From the NCBI GenBank assembly GCA_029783825.1, contig JAREIK010004341.1, forward strand, positions 62,001 to 126,000: a stretch of DNA of 64,000 nt. Reading direction: 5' to 3'. The notes under the pieces were generated by a model. It ran no database searches. It saw only the letters and a program-made list of their open reading frames with translations, and was not told where the DNA came from. The translations under genes and the position numbers were made by a program. Shown piece after piece: positions 43,194 to 53,397 of the stretch (position 1 is its first letter; each line of letters begins with the position of its first letter). The DNA comes from Sapria himalayana. Its lineage: Eukaryota > Streptophyta > Magnoliopsida > Malpighiales > Rafflesiaceae.

Positions 43194-43200
43194 TATAAAA
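43194..43200 (+). promoter_or_regulatory. TATA box of the hAT transposase gene
   Basis: CTATAAAATC lies about 290 bp upstream of the transposase ATG, followed by a CT-rich leader (ACTTTCTCTCTCTTACATAA) typical of plant 5' UTRs. Confidence 0.55.
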
Positions 43201-43405
43201 TCTACCCCCTCCCTATAACATTTATGTTTTTCAAAAACATAAAATCTCTCAATACTTTCTCTCTCTTACATAAACCGTACATCTCTCTCTCGAGCCTCGT
43301 GATTTTGATTTCGGCTTGGATTTTCGTGAAATTCAACTTGAGTTTTGAACATCAGAGCTTCCTGCGGTGCACCTTGCACGTGACTGACCTCATTGCTTTT
43401 ACCGG

Positions 43406-43459
43406 GTAATTTATTTTACGTTTTAATTTACTTTATCTCTCTAAATCTTCTCTCTCTAG
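43406..43459 (+). other. candidate 5' UTR intron of the transposase gene
   Basis: Donor ACCGG/GTAATTT and acceptor TCTCTCTAG/A bound 54 bp, AT-rich with a pyrimidine tract, just upstream of the ATG. The length is short but within the range of plant introns. Confidence 0.45.
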
Positions 43460-43491
43460 AAAAACTTACGAAAAAATAAAAAACATAAAAA

Positions 43492-45616
43492 ATGACAAAT
43501 ACACATGACACGTATTTAAATTTGGAAAATGAAAATGTTAGTGTTACACAGACGTCTGCGGCTGCTGAAACTTTGGTTTCTCCTGTCGTCTAAACCCAAA
43601 GTTCTAAAAAACAAAAAACTAGGAGGACTTCTGTAGTTTGGACACATTTTAAAATCATAACACAAGTAAATGTTAGGGGTGAGGAACATGAAATGGCACA
43701 GTGCAAATATTGTATGAGACTTTTAACATGCAAGAGTACATGTGGGACTGGGCACCTTAAAAGGCATGCCGAAATATGCACCAAAAAACATGGACCCTTA
43801 GATCCTAGGCAAACCCTACTTGGCACTACATTTTTTGAGACTGGATTGAGTTCAGTCTCAAAGTTTATTCCCTTCGTATACTCCAGCGAGTTGGGTAGGG
43901 ATGGCATGGCCAGGCTCATCACATTGATGGGTCTTCCGATCAGATTTTCGGAAGATCCGAGGGTAGTGCGCATCATGCAGACTTATTTTCAGCCATCCTA
44001 TCGTAGGATTCCTAGGTCCACATCTAGGAGTGACATACTAAAGATATATAAGTTAGAAAAACAAAAAATAATTAAGGAATTTTTGGAATATAGTGGAGTG
44101 GTGTCCGTGACGTCCGATATATGGACATGTCACGATGATTCTTCTTATGCATGTCTCACGAGTCATTATGTAGATTCTAACTGGACAATCAATAAAAAAA
44201 TATTAGGATTCACTGAGATTCTTCATCCTCATGATAGCCCGGCCATTTTTGAGTGTATGATGAAAATATTTAGGGAATATAAAATTCAAAATAAAATTTG
44301 TAGTGTCACTTTCGATAATGCTGCGAATAATGGAATAGCGATCAATATGTTTGTTAGGAATATTAGAGATGCACCATTAGGAGAGATCTTTCATGTCAGA
44401 TGCATGTGACATGTGATTAACCTGATAGTTCAAGCGGGTATGAAGGAGTGTTCCCCCGCATTGGAAAATATACGCAATGCACTCAAGTATATTCGCACTC
44501 CTCGCAGATTACAAGAGTTTGGTAATCTCTGTTTGTCTGCGAATCTTAAGAAGAAGAAATTCCAATCAGATGTGAGATATCGTTGGAATTACACGTACCT
44601 GATGTTGGAATCATGTGTTGGATACGAACACGTGATATCCGACTACGTCAATAGTAAGAGTGGCGAACATATTATTGACAACACTGACTGGGCTTCAGGA
44701 ATTTCATTTATGAAATTCCTGAAGATATTTTATGACACGACGAACATGTGTTCATCGGTTTATACGCCCACCACTTGCATTGCACTCCGTTGCATATACA
44801 ACATTAGTAGCATGTTTAGGAAGTATCGAGCGAACCCGACGCTTAGCCATATGGTTGCAGAGATGGAGACCAAGTACCTGAAGTACTGGTCCGCCATTCC
44901 ATCTCTTTATTGCCTCGTAGCATGCATGGACCCTAGGGCTAAGGTGGAAGGGGTTGAAAACACCCTGACTTTCATTTCCTCGTGCATGAACCTGGAAGAG
45001 CCACATGAAGGGTTCATTTACGAGAAGTTGACAGACCTGTTCACATACTACGATACTAGGTATGGTGGTGGTGGTGGTGGTGAGACTGTGATTATGGACA
45101 CTGATACCTTGTTCGGAGATGACGATTATTCCATTAACCTAGCGAGGGGGAAACATAGGGGTGGACCATCACATAGGAGCGAGCTGTCTCGGTACTTAGA
45201 TACCGATTACTGCTCAATCCTATCACATTCTGATAATAAGAATCTTGATTTATTACAGTGGTGGAAATCATGAGTCCACCTATCCCGTGCTATCTAGGAT
45301 GGCACGGGATCTACTGACTCCTCCGGTGTCGAGCGTAGCATCGGAGTCTGCTTTTTCTATTGTAGTGAACGTGATTTTGGATAGGAGATCGAGATTACGT
45401 CCAGATATGGTTGAGGCCTTGGCATGTTTGAAGGATTGGGAGGAATCGAGATTTAGCATCAGTGATCGTTATGAAGCTGGGACTGTGACAGACACTGCAG
45501 TCGCATCCACATCCACTACGATGGCAGAGGAGCTGATTGCCGATGATGATGATCCATATGATACTGATCTTGATGTTGCGGCTGATGATTCTCATGATAT
45601 GCCGCTTGACGATTGA
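43492..45616 (+). pseudogene. hAT transposase (BED-finger, RICESLEEPER/DAYSLEEPER-like), three lesions
   Basis: Cuts and pastes the hAT element in the nucleus. From ATG 43492 the frame covers about 708 codons. Domains: a BED zinc finger at residues about 45-95 (CKYC ... HLKRHAEIC, Cx2C and Hx3H ligands present); an RNase H-like core with VTSDIWTC (first Asp, residue about 208) and VTFDNAANNG (second Asp, residue about 280); and a C-terminal hAT dimerisation domain (PPVSSVASESAFSIVVNVIL, RLRPDMVEALACLK). Lesions: TAA at 43591 (a CAA codon with C to T would give it), TGA at 44407 (CGA to TGA), and a frameshift at about 45271, after which the frame continues to a stop at 45614. Hence dead as sequenced, but young. 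A poly-Gly run (GGT)n lies near 45065. Confidence 0.92.
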
Positions 45617-46060
45617 TGCTTATCTGCTCTTTTTTTTCGATGTTTTTTTATTTATTTTATTTATACACTTTGTTTGTACTTTGTACCATACGTTGTGTTG
45701 AAACTTATACTTGTTTTGTTCGGACCATTGGTTTCAAAAGCATGATTGGTAATTTTTCATTTGTGTAGTTTAATTTTTTTTAATTTTAATTTTTACTAAC
45801 ATAATGTATTTATTTATTTTTTTACGATTTAAATTTTATTTTAAAAATTAATAACTTTAAATTTTAATATATAATTAATAAATTATAAATATAAAAAAAG
45901 CTAAACTAAATTTAATTTGATAAAAAAAAATTTTCTAATATTTGTTTGTTTTATTTAATTTTAATTTTTATAATTTTTACAAAAAATTATATTTAATATT
46001 TAATACTCTATACGGTTACTTTATCAAAAAATTTACAATAAAAAAAATTCTAATCTTCCA
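45617..46060 (+). other. hAT 3' flank, AT-rich, no gene
   Basis: Transposase 3' untranslated region, then T- and A-rich DNA with no reading frame of note. Confidence 0.7.
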
Positions 46061-46189
46061 TGACCATGAGCAATCTGCCTTTCCGTCAGCGGTTAGCCCG
46101 TGCGGCCTCCCGGACCCCGGTGACCCGGTCCCGCCGCCCGCGTCGCGACTCCCTCCCCGGCCGTGCCGCCTGGCCTGTATGGCCAATGC

Positions 46190-46360
46190 GTGGCCGAGCG
46201 GGCCCGGCACGGCACGGCACGGCACGGCCTTGTCGTGCCTACGGGCCGTGCCGTGCCCATCTTTATACAAACCGTGCCGTGCCGGGCACGACACGGTAGC
46301 ACGATCGTGCTCGTGAAAAACGGGCCGTGCCGTGCCGGGCCGGCCCATTTGACACCTCTA
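46190..46360 (+). repeat. hAT right terminal inverted repeat and GC-rich subterminal region
   Basis: Tandem CGGCACGGCACGGCACGG and related motifs, ending GGCCGGCCCATTTGACACCT then CTA at 46360. Reading frames here on both strands arise from the GC-rich repeats and are not genes. Confidence 0.88.
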
Positions 46361-46639
46361 GATGAAAGAAATGATAAATGCAATACAACAGCATATGACC
46401 TAAATGGAGTCATATTTAGTAGACGTGACGAGATAAATAGCTCACCGAGTTTCAGCATAGTACCCATGCAAGAGAGCCAAGCACAAAAGACACAAGCTAA
46501 TGATGGCGGTGATGATTTAGTTTTAAATGATTATATACCTGTGTTATATTTTTGTTTTAACTATGTAATTATTGTATAAGATAATTTATTAATAGCTTTT
46601 ACTTTTTATTAATTATTAATAATGGTTTCTAGTATATGT

Positions 46640-46972
46640 TTTTTTTTTCAATTTAATATAAAAATTTAAAAATATATAATTAAATTTTTTGTAAAAAAAT
46701 AAATTGGTAAAAAAAGTTTTGGAATAAAAATAGCTATGGATTTTCCCCTCACTAATTTTGCTAGAAACGTTTCTATATATATTCAGTCTAAAAATATAAA
46801 TTACTATTCTTAATTATGATCAGAATTAAGAAAGGGAAAATATATAATTAACTAGAGAAATTCTGTGTATCAAAAATTTGCTAGGGAATTTATTTTTTCA
46901 TTAATATTTTGTGACGAGCACTTTAGCTTGGGATAATTTCTATTGTAAATCCATTATTATTCTATTATAGTG
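46640..46972 (+). mobile_element. CACTA 3' end, same family as elements 1 and 2
   Basis: Contains the family's subterminal text (TTGCTAGGGAATTTATTTT, GAGCACTTTAGCTTGGGATA) and ends TATTATAGTG at 46972, the expected TAGTG terminus. Element 2 has closely similar text at its own 3' end (CCAGCACTTTAGCTAGGGAA, near 57400, and TTCTTATAGTA). The 3 bp after it are ATG, which do not match AAA before element 1. Confidence 0.72.
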
Positions 46973-47031
46973 ATGGTATAAGCCTAAATAGTAGAGAACT
47001 TTCCCAAACCACTTAGGCTTTTTTTGGCAGT
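46973..47031. other. 59-bp spacer ending in a second CACTA-like terminus
   Basis: Reads ATGGTATAAGCCTAAATAGT... to CTTTTTTTGGCAGTG at 47031, where GATA satellite begins. The reverse complement starts CACTGCCAAAAAAAGCC, which looks like the end of another CACTA-type family. AAGCCTAA and TTAGGCTT form a short inverted pair. Confidence 0.45.
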
Positions 47032-49581
47032 GATAGACAGATAGACATATAAACAAATAGACAGATAGACAGACAAATATATATAAAAAATATACAGACA
47101 AATATATAGATAGATAGATAGAATGAAAGGAACAACAATGAAAAAGGCAGACAATCAGGTAGGCATGGAGACAAACAGATAGATAGAAAATAAATAATCA
47201 TACTAATAAATAAATAGACAGACAAATAGATACATAGAAAAATAGATAGATAGTTTGAAAGATAGATTTATAGATATATTTATAGATAGATAGATTGATA
47301 GATTAATAGACATATAGAAAGATAGATAGGTAGGTAGACATATAGATAGACAAATATATAAAAATATATATAGACGAATAGATAGATAGATATACATATA
47401 GATAGATAGATAGACAACATGATAGATAGAATGATAAATAGATAAAATGAGAGATTGATAGACAGATAGATAGATTGATTGATAGACATATTGATTGATT
47501 GATAATTTGATTGATAGATAGATAGATAGACAAACAGACAGATAGATAGATAAACATATAGATAGACAAAGATATAGATAGACAAATTGATAGATAGATA
47601 GATAGAAAGATAGATAGATAGATAGATAAATAGATAAATTGATTGATTGATTATTAGATAGATAGACAGATAAATATATAGATAGACAAATAGATAGATA
47701 GATAGATAAACAGATAGATAGATAAAAAGATAGATAGATAGATAAATCTGTATATAGAAAGATAGACAGATAGATAGATATATTAATAGATATATAGATA
47801 TGCAGATAGATCAATAGATAGATATACAAATAGATAGACAGATAAATAAACAAATAAAAATATGATAGATAGACAGACAGATAGATAGACAAAAAGTCTA
47901 ATAAATAGATAGATATAAAAAAAGATAGATAGATAAATACATAGATAGATTGATTGATGATTGATAGATTAATAGATAGAAAAATAAAAAAATAGATAAA
48001 CAGATAGATAGAAAAATTGATTGATAGATTGATAGACAAATTGATATACAAGTTTATAGAGAAATTGATAAACAAATTGATAGACAGATAGATTGATTAA
48101 TAGACTAAAAAATTGATAGATTGTTAATAGATTGATAAACATATTCTTAGATGAATAAATAGACAAATTGATAGACCTATAGATAGAGAAAAAGATAGAT
48201 ATATAGATTTATTGATAGATAGACAAATAGATCGATAGATTATTAGATAATTAAAAAGGTAGATTGAAATACAGATAGATAAATAGACAGATAGGCAAGC
48301 AGGCAGGCAGATAGACAGATAGATAGAATGATAGTCAAATAGATAAATAGACTGATAGCTAGATAGATAGATAAATAGATATAAAAATAGACAAAAAGAA
48401 AGATATATATATATATATACATATAGACATATAGATAGACTAATAGATAGACATATAGAAATACAAATAGATAGATAGATAGAAAGGTAGATAGATAGAA
48501 AGATAAATAGATAGAATGATATATAGATAGATAGGTACATAAATAGACAAATATATAAATAGATAAACATATTGATAGACAGGCAGCCAGATAGATAGAT
48601 AGACAAAAAAATAGATAGATAGAGAGATAGATAGATATGCACATACATAGACAGATAGAAAGACAAATAGATAGACAAATAGACAGATAGTTAGTTAGAT
48701 AGACATATAGTTAGATAGTTAGATAGATAGATAGACAGATAGATAGTTAGTTAGTTAGATAGAAAGATAGATAGACATGTAGATAGATAGATAGATTGAT
48801 TGATTGATAGATATATGGATATATAGACATATAGTTAGATAGATTGATAGATTGATAGACAAGTAGATAGACACATAGATAGATAGATAGACAGACAAAG
48901 ACAAAAAAATAAATGACAGACTAATAGATAGATAGATAGAAATTGATAGATAAATAGATAGATAGATGACAAGATAGATAGATAGATAGATAGATAGACA
49001 CACAGATAGATAGATAGACAGGTAAATATATAGATAGATAGATTGATTGATTGATAGTCAGATTGCTAGACAAATTGATAGAAAGATTGATAGATATATT
49101 AATACACAAATTGATAGATAGAATGATAAATAGATTGAAAGACTAATTATTAGATAGATTGAAAGATAAATAGATAGATAGATAGAAGACAGACAGACAG
49201 ACAGATAGATAGATTAATAAATAGATAGATAGATACATACATACATATATAGATAGATAGATAGATAGATAGAAAGGTAGGTAAATTATTAAATAGATAA
49301 ATATACAGATATTTAGACATATAGATATATAGTTAGATTGATATACAGATAGATTAATAGAAAGTAAGATAGAGATATAAATTGATAGAAAGAAAGATAG
49401 AAGATAGTAAAATTGATAGAAAAATAGATTGATTTATACTAAAACAAATAGATAGATTGATAGATTGACAAATAGATAGACAAGTAGATATACAGATAGA
49501 TAGATAGATAGATAGACACATAGATAGACAAATAGATAGGCAGATAAATAGACAGAAAGATAGACATATAGATAGATAGAT
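47032..49581 (+). repeat. GATA degenerate satellite, block D
   Basis: 2.55 kb, same orientation as block A and opposite to blocks B and C. Minus-strand frames are period artefacts. It is interrupted exactly at 49582 by CACTA element 2 and resumes at 57672. Confidence 0.95.
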
Positions 49582-50035
49582 CACTATAAGAAAATGTTAG
49601 TTTAGCTCGGGAAATTTAGCTAGGAAAAATCTCTAGCTAAATAGAGAGGGATTTACTAGGGCTTTACAAGAAATTTTTGATTTTATATTGAATTAAGAAT
49701 TAGCGATGGATTAGTGACGAATTAGTGATGGATTAGCGATAAAAATTTGTGATTGAAAACTTTCTGTCGCTAATATTATCATAGATTTCCATGTAAAGAA
49801 AAGTTGGAAACTTAGCAACGGATTTAGTGATGAAATATCCCTAGCTAATTAATCCGAGAAAAAAATCATCACAAAATAAATATCTGAACTTTTTTTACTA
49901 TTTTATATTTAATTACAAGCATTTATTTATTAAATTCTATTTTTAACAAAATATATGCATTTAGCTAGGGATCTTTCCCTAGCTATTTGGGCTCGAGATA
50001 TTTTTCATTAGTAATCTTTAATGATTTAAATTTTT
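49582..50035 (+). repeat. CACTA element 2 5' subterminal repeats
   Basis: Multiple TTAGCTAGG, TAGTGATGGATTAGCGAT and CCCTAGCTAATT motifs in both orientations. They are fewer than in element 1. Confidence 0.8.
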
Positions 50036-50156
50036 TTAATAATTTATTTGTTTTAATATTTTATTTTATTTTGTATAATAAAGGTACATATGCCATTGTC
50101 TATAAATGACCAATCCATTAAAAACATATTCTCCTCGTATAATTATAAAAATAGGT

Positions 50157-50900
50157 TATTATAAATAAATAATTTCAAAAATATATAAATACAAAAAAAT
50201 TATATTAATAAAGACAATAATAAATATTTTAATGATTATAAAATTTGTAAAAAATCATACTAACATTTTTCTAAAATTTTTCTTTATAAAATTTAAAAAT
50301 TTGTATTAAAAACATTAAATAATAATTAATTCTATAATTATAATAATTTTTAAAATATTTTAAAAAATAAATGACATACATTAAAATTTCTACTACTAAA
50401 AAGCTAAAATAAATATTATATAATTAAATAAAAAATATTAACAAAAATATCTGAAGTAATGAATAAACTAGTATATATTAATATTATTTTACGTTAAAAA
50501 ATATAGTTTATTGATTATAGAAAACTTTTAAAAAAATAATTACTAAAAAATTTGATAATTTTAAGTATACAAATAATTTCAAAATTTTCATTAACTTTAA
50601 AAGAAAATAAATTGATATTTAATGATAAATACATAGATCTTTACACCTACTGAAATTAAATAAGAATTAAATTATTGAGCAAGATTTTTATTATTAGCTT
50701 TTAATATTTCTTCTTTATTAAAATAAAAAAATATAACTTTTTTTAAATAATCTTCTCACTTAAAGTAATTTTTAGAATTTTTTTAATTATAAATTATATC
50801 AAATAATATGAAATTTTAAGTCTTTACAATTATTTCATATTATCTTCATAAAAATTAATATGAATTCTAAAAAATTTAAGCATATAAATTTTTAAGGTGA
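50157..50900 (+). repeat. AT-rich block shared with CACTA element 1 (matches 17455-18180)
   Basis: Same landmarks in the same order as 17455-18180, for example ATTAATTCTATAATTATAAT, ATGAATAAACTAGTA, TTATTATTAGCTTTTAA and ATCTTCTCACTT. Confidence 0.85.
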
Positions 50901-51340
50901 CATCATTGGGAAATGATAAAATTGGTTTCAGTAATTTAAGCATATAAAATACAATTGTTTTTCTATTTTGCACCATAATACAATTTTTTGTCCATAATAT
51001 TAATTATCTTGAATTTGGCATGGTATAAGTCATCAAAAATTACCCAATTGGTTTCCATCATAAGAAATTGGTGTGTGGTTGTCATGTTTTTTGATATTTT
51101 CAATAGTACCAGAGAGATGCCATTGCTCCTCAATTTATCTGTGCGATGCCTTTTCGATACAGTGGCAGCAAGCCTTTCCATCATCATTTGTTTTGGTATC
51201 ATCGCATTCATCATTTCTATCCTTTGTTTTTCCGCTTTCATTTATCATGCCTCGGTCATCCATTGAATATTCCAGGATCAAAATTAGTAAAATATTGTCA
51301 TTGGCTTACTATAAAAGTTTCTTTGATGCTCTGATTTAAC
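50901..51340. other. unidentified segment, possibly captured host DNA
   Basis: Less AT-rich than its surroundings, with overlapping open frames on both strands (92 codons minus, 50963-51241; 92 codons plus, 50988-51266). I recognise neither. It directly precedes the ASPM-like exons and may belong to the same capture. Confidence 0.35.
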
Positions 51341-51354
51341 GTGAAAGCCTATGG

Positions 51355-52812
51355 GTGAGTCAGACAAGGAGAAGAATGCTTCGTTGAGTTCGAAAGTTTT
51401 GTACGGTACACTCTAAAATTCTCTGAAGGATGTCTGTAGGTTTGGTGTTTTGAAGCAGAGGATGGAAGCTCATTTCGATTTCGTCGACTACAATGAGGTT
51501 GTCAATGAATAGGGCAGTGTTGTTAAGGTCAGAATCTAACCATAACTTGCTCTTTCCATCGACATTCATTCTTGTTTATTAACTGAAGAGAAGTGCTACA
51601 TTACAACTTTCATTTCCAAGTAGTGGAGTAAATTTTATTATCTACTTCGTAGAATATTGATGGAGAGAGGTTAATGATGAAGTCACACTACCGTATTATA
51701 ACAAATGTTGGATTGAAAGGAAAGCCATCCTAGTTCTTAAAAGTTACACTACCCTAGTTTATTATCTACATTATAACCCTGCTTGGCTTAGAATCAGTCT
51801 ATACATGAATTTTGGTGCCGACTCCTTGCTGCCAAATGGAGAATCCAATTCAAATCAAAAAATTTCTTTCTTGAAAATGGTAATAGCAAAATATTTATTT
51901 TCTCATGATTTACTTGCCAAAGCTTATGCATATAACAAGGCAGTTGAAAGATTGTATTGACCAGGTTACTATGAACAACTATGCAACATCATATTAAAGA
52001 GGTTTTTGTTGCTATTCCTTGTACTCGACAGAGTTAAATCCCAAAGCTTCCAACCTTTGAACTATGGTATAGATGGACAAGATGGAGGTTCTCCTCCTAT
52101 TTTTATGGCCCAATCTAGCATCAAGTTTTGCCATCAAGTCATTAATGGTACAATAGGAATGATTTGTTGAAAAAAATGCATTTTCTCATGGCATCTATTT
52201 GCTAATTGCTGACATTCTTTCTTCAATGTTGTGCTTAGATTTTCTGTCATCAGATGTAATGCATGTAGAAAGTAATCTTCTTTTACATTTAGTGACAATT
52301 GGATGCAAACTAACATTTTAGCAGGTATATAATCCATTTGTAACAAGCTTCTGGTACCTACAGCATCATAATTCATGCAACCTATATAGATTATCTGTCA
52401 ACTTATATTAATGGCTAATTGCTTAAGAAATAGTAGGGATTTCTTGTTGAATATGACTTCAAAATGAAAGATTTATTTGGTTAACTTCATGATGGGGTGC
52501 GACTTTTTCGCGCAATGCATCTCATAACTAATAATCCATCTATTCTCTTGGTTCGTTCTTTCCTCCACTCATGTTACCCTAGGTAGAAAATAAACATAAA
52601 GTCTCATCCATGAGGCAATTGTGATGCAGAAAATTATGGCTCGATCAGAATTCAAGAAAAAATTGGCTAATTGCAGTGTTGCCTTGTAATATTTAAATCA
52701 ATCTAGTACACAATTGTGTGATGAAGAAAGAATCACAATTGTAGAAGATGACATAGTTGGTGGGGATAAAGATGACTATTTCATACTCTAGAATATATTT
52801 GTTCACTTGCAA
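51355..52812 (+). pseudogene. ASPM: captured ASPM/abnormal-spindle-like gene fragment, five exons with introns
   Basis: Five exon-like pieces: about 51355-51527, 51653-52147, 52239-52324, 52437-52550 and 52630-52812. Each gap has GT...AG ends and 79-125 bp, and joining the pieces keeps phase (AAG/AAT, AATG/AT, CAG/GGA, TTG/AAA). Text matches the plant ASPM-like calponin-homology region as I remember it: NPAWLRISLYMNFGADSLLP, LLAKAYAYNKAVERLY, NIILKRFLLLFLVLDRVKSQ, DFLSSDVMHVESNLLLHLV, LHDGVRLFRAMHL, ILWNIFVHLQ-like. ASPM organises spindle microtubules and binds calmodulin through IQ motifs, which are absent here. Lesions: a 1-bp deletion near 51717; a TGA where CGA is expected; TAG/TAA codons at CAG, CAA and TGG sites. 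Retained introns show DNA-level capture, not retroposition. It is non-functional. Confidence 0.75.
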
Positions 52813-53233
52813 GTTTGTTTACCTAAACCTGAAACACTTTATTTCTGTTATAGAAAGTTTGCTTTCTTTGATGCACAGTTCATGTGGACTATTTCTATCA
52901 GAGGATCAAAAATGTTGAAAAGAGCACCTGATTTTCTTTTTATCACATGTGCAATGAATTCACATTACTTTTTTAGAAATATTCAATAACTATACAAATA
53001 GTGGAATATGTAACTTTGAATGTTGTTCCGATGCTTTGAAGGTTGGATGGTGAATGAAATTGATAGTTTTGGAAAACAAAATTTGGTTAACATCAATTTT
53101 ATTATTTATATGGGTAGAGAAGATAGTCAATTGTGCCAGTTCTTTCATCTTTAATCAAAGCATGTATCATCTTTTATAGAGAAGAAAAATTTTTACTATA
53201 TTAGTGAAATATACTACCATAATAACAAACTAG
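52813..53233. other. segment between captured genes, unidentified
   Basis: Begins at the splice donor GTTTGT that follows the last ASPM-like exon. Short frames (such as 60 codons at 52807-52989) carry no motif I recognise. It may be ASPM intron plus apyrase upstream sequence. Confidence 0.4.
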
Positions 53234-53397
53234 GTTTTCTTGTTGGTGGTGTTTGTGTTGTTCCTCATTCCTAATCAGGGATATTATGAAATGAACATGG
53301 GAGTTGAAGAGATATGCCATTGTTTTTGATGTCAGAAGCTCGGGGAGTAGAGCGCATGTGTTTTGTTTTGATCATAACATAGATCTCATTCCTATAG
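53234..53397 (+). pseudogene. captured apyrase (GDA1/CD39) first-exon fragment
   Basis: Apyrases remove terminal phosphates from nucleoside tri- and diphosphates in Golgi or outside the cell. The frame at 53304-53397 reads [20 protein letters not shown] then [11 protein letters not shown], matching apyrase conserved region 1, FDAGSSGSR; here Ala-Gly reads Val-Arg. It ends CCTATAG/GTAATAT, a good splice donor at the place where the family text would continue. About 35 bp upstream, in another frame, FLLVVFVLFLIP (53237-53272) looks like the membrane anchor that precedes this motif in plant apyrases, so a frameshift probably separates them. Only about 50 codons remain; the other four conserved regions are absent. 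Confidence 0.72.

Larger units (their letters stand above)
42705..46360 (+). mobile_element. hAT element 1, near-complete (3,656 bp)
   Basis: Terminal inverted repeats begin TAGAGATGTCAAACGT at 42705 and end TTTGACACCTCTA at 46360, each continuing into GGCCGGCCC-type GC-rich DNA. The element is flanked by a perfect 8-bp target duplication GATGAAAG (42697-42704 and 46361-46368), the hallmark of hAT transposition. Inside are a TATA box, a leader with a likely intron, and one transposase gene on the + strand with only three lesions. This is the best-preserved element in the window and among the latest insertions, since it splits older CACTA-type sequence. Confidence 0.96.
42635..46579 (+). pseudogene. 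Met/Glu-rich coding remnant split by the hAT insertion
   Basis: ATG at 42635 starts a short frame, with a TAG at 42656 and then KEEMQGMKEVNDEMK up to the hAT left end. After removing the hAT element and one copy of the 8-bp duplication, the frame continues without a shift at 46369 as EMINAIQQHMT before a stop. This Met/Glu-rich, heptad-like text resembles the coiled-coil tails of proteins encoded by plant CACTA elements, but I cannot identify the protein. Another frame downstream (to 46579) reads SFSIVPMQESQAQKTQANDG and ends just before the CACTA 3' subterminal DNA. It fits the last exon of the CACTA copy ending at 46972; that is an inference. Confidence 0.5.

Noticed and set aside
43693..44409. 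A separate 238-codon gene starting at 43693
   Set aside because: It is the middle of the hAT transposase; an in-frame ATG at 43492 and the BED-finger start lie upstream of it beyond one stop.
46016..46579. Four overlapping frames of 79-138 codons on both strands
   Set aside because: Same GC-rich hAT terminal repeat effect on the other side; only the short downstream tail is considered possible coding.
16902..46972. A confirmed single 30-kb CACTA element
   Set aside because: Flanking trinucleotides do not match and the copia remnant does not resume; kept only as a hypothesis.
51360..51569. 69-codon minus frame
   Set aside because: Antisense to the first ASPM-like exon, which splices in phase to the next on the plus strand.
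52134..52376. 80-codon minus frame
   Set aside because: It is antisense to the ASPM-like third exon and its introns; the sense frame carries the recognisable text.
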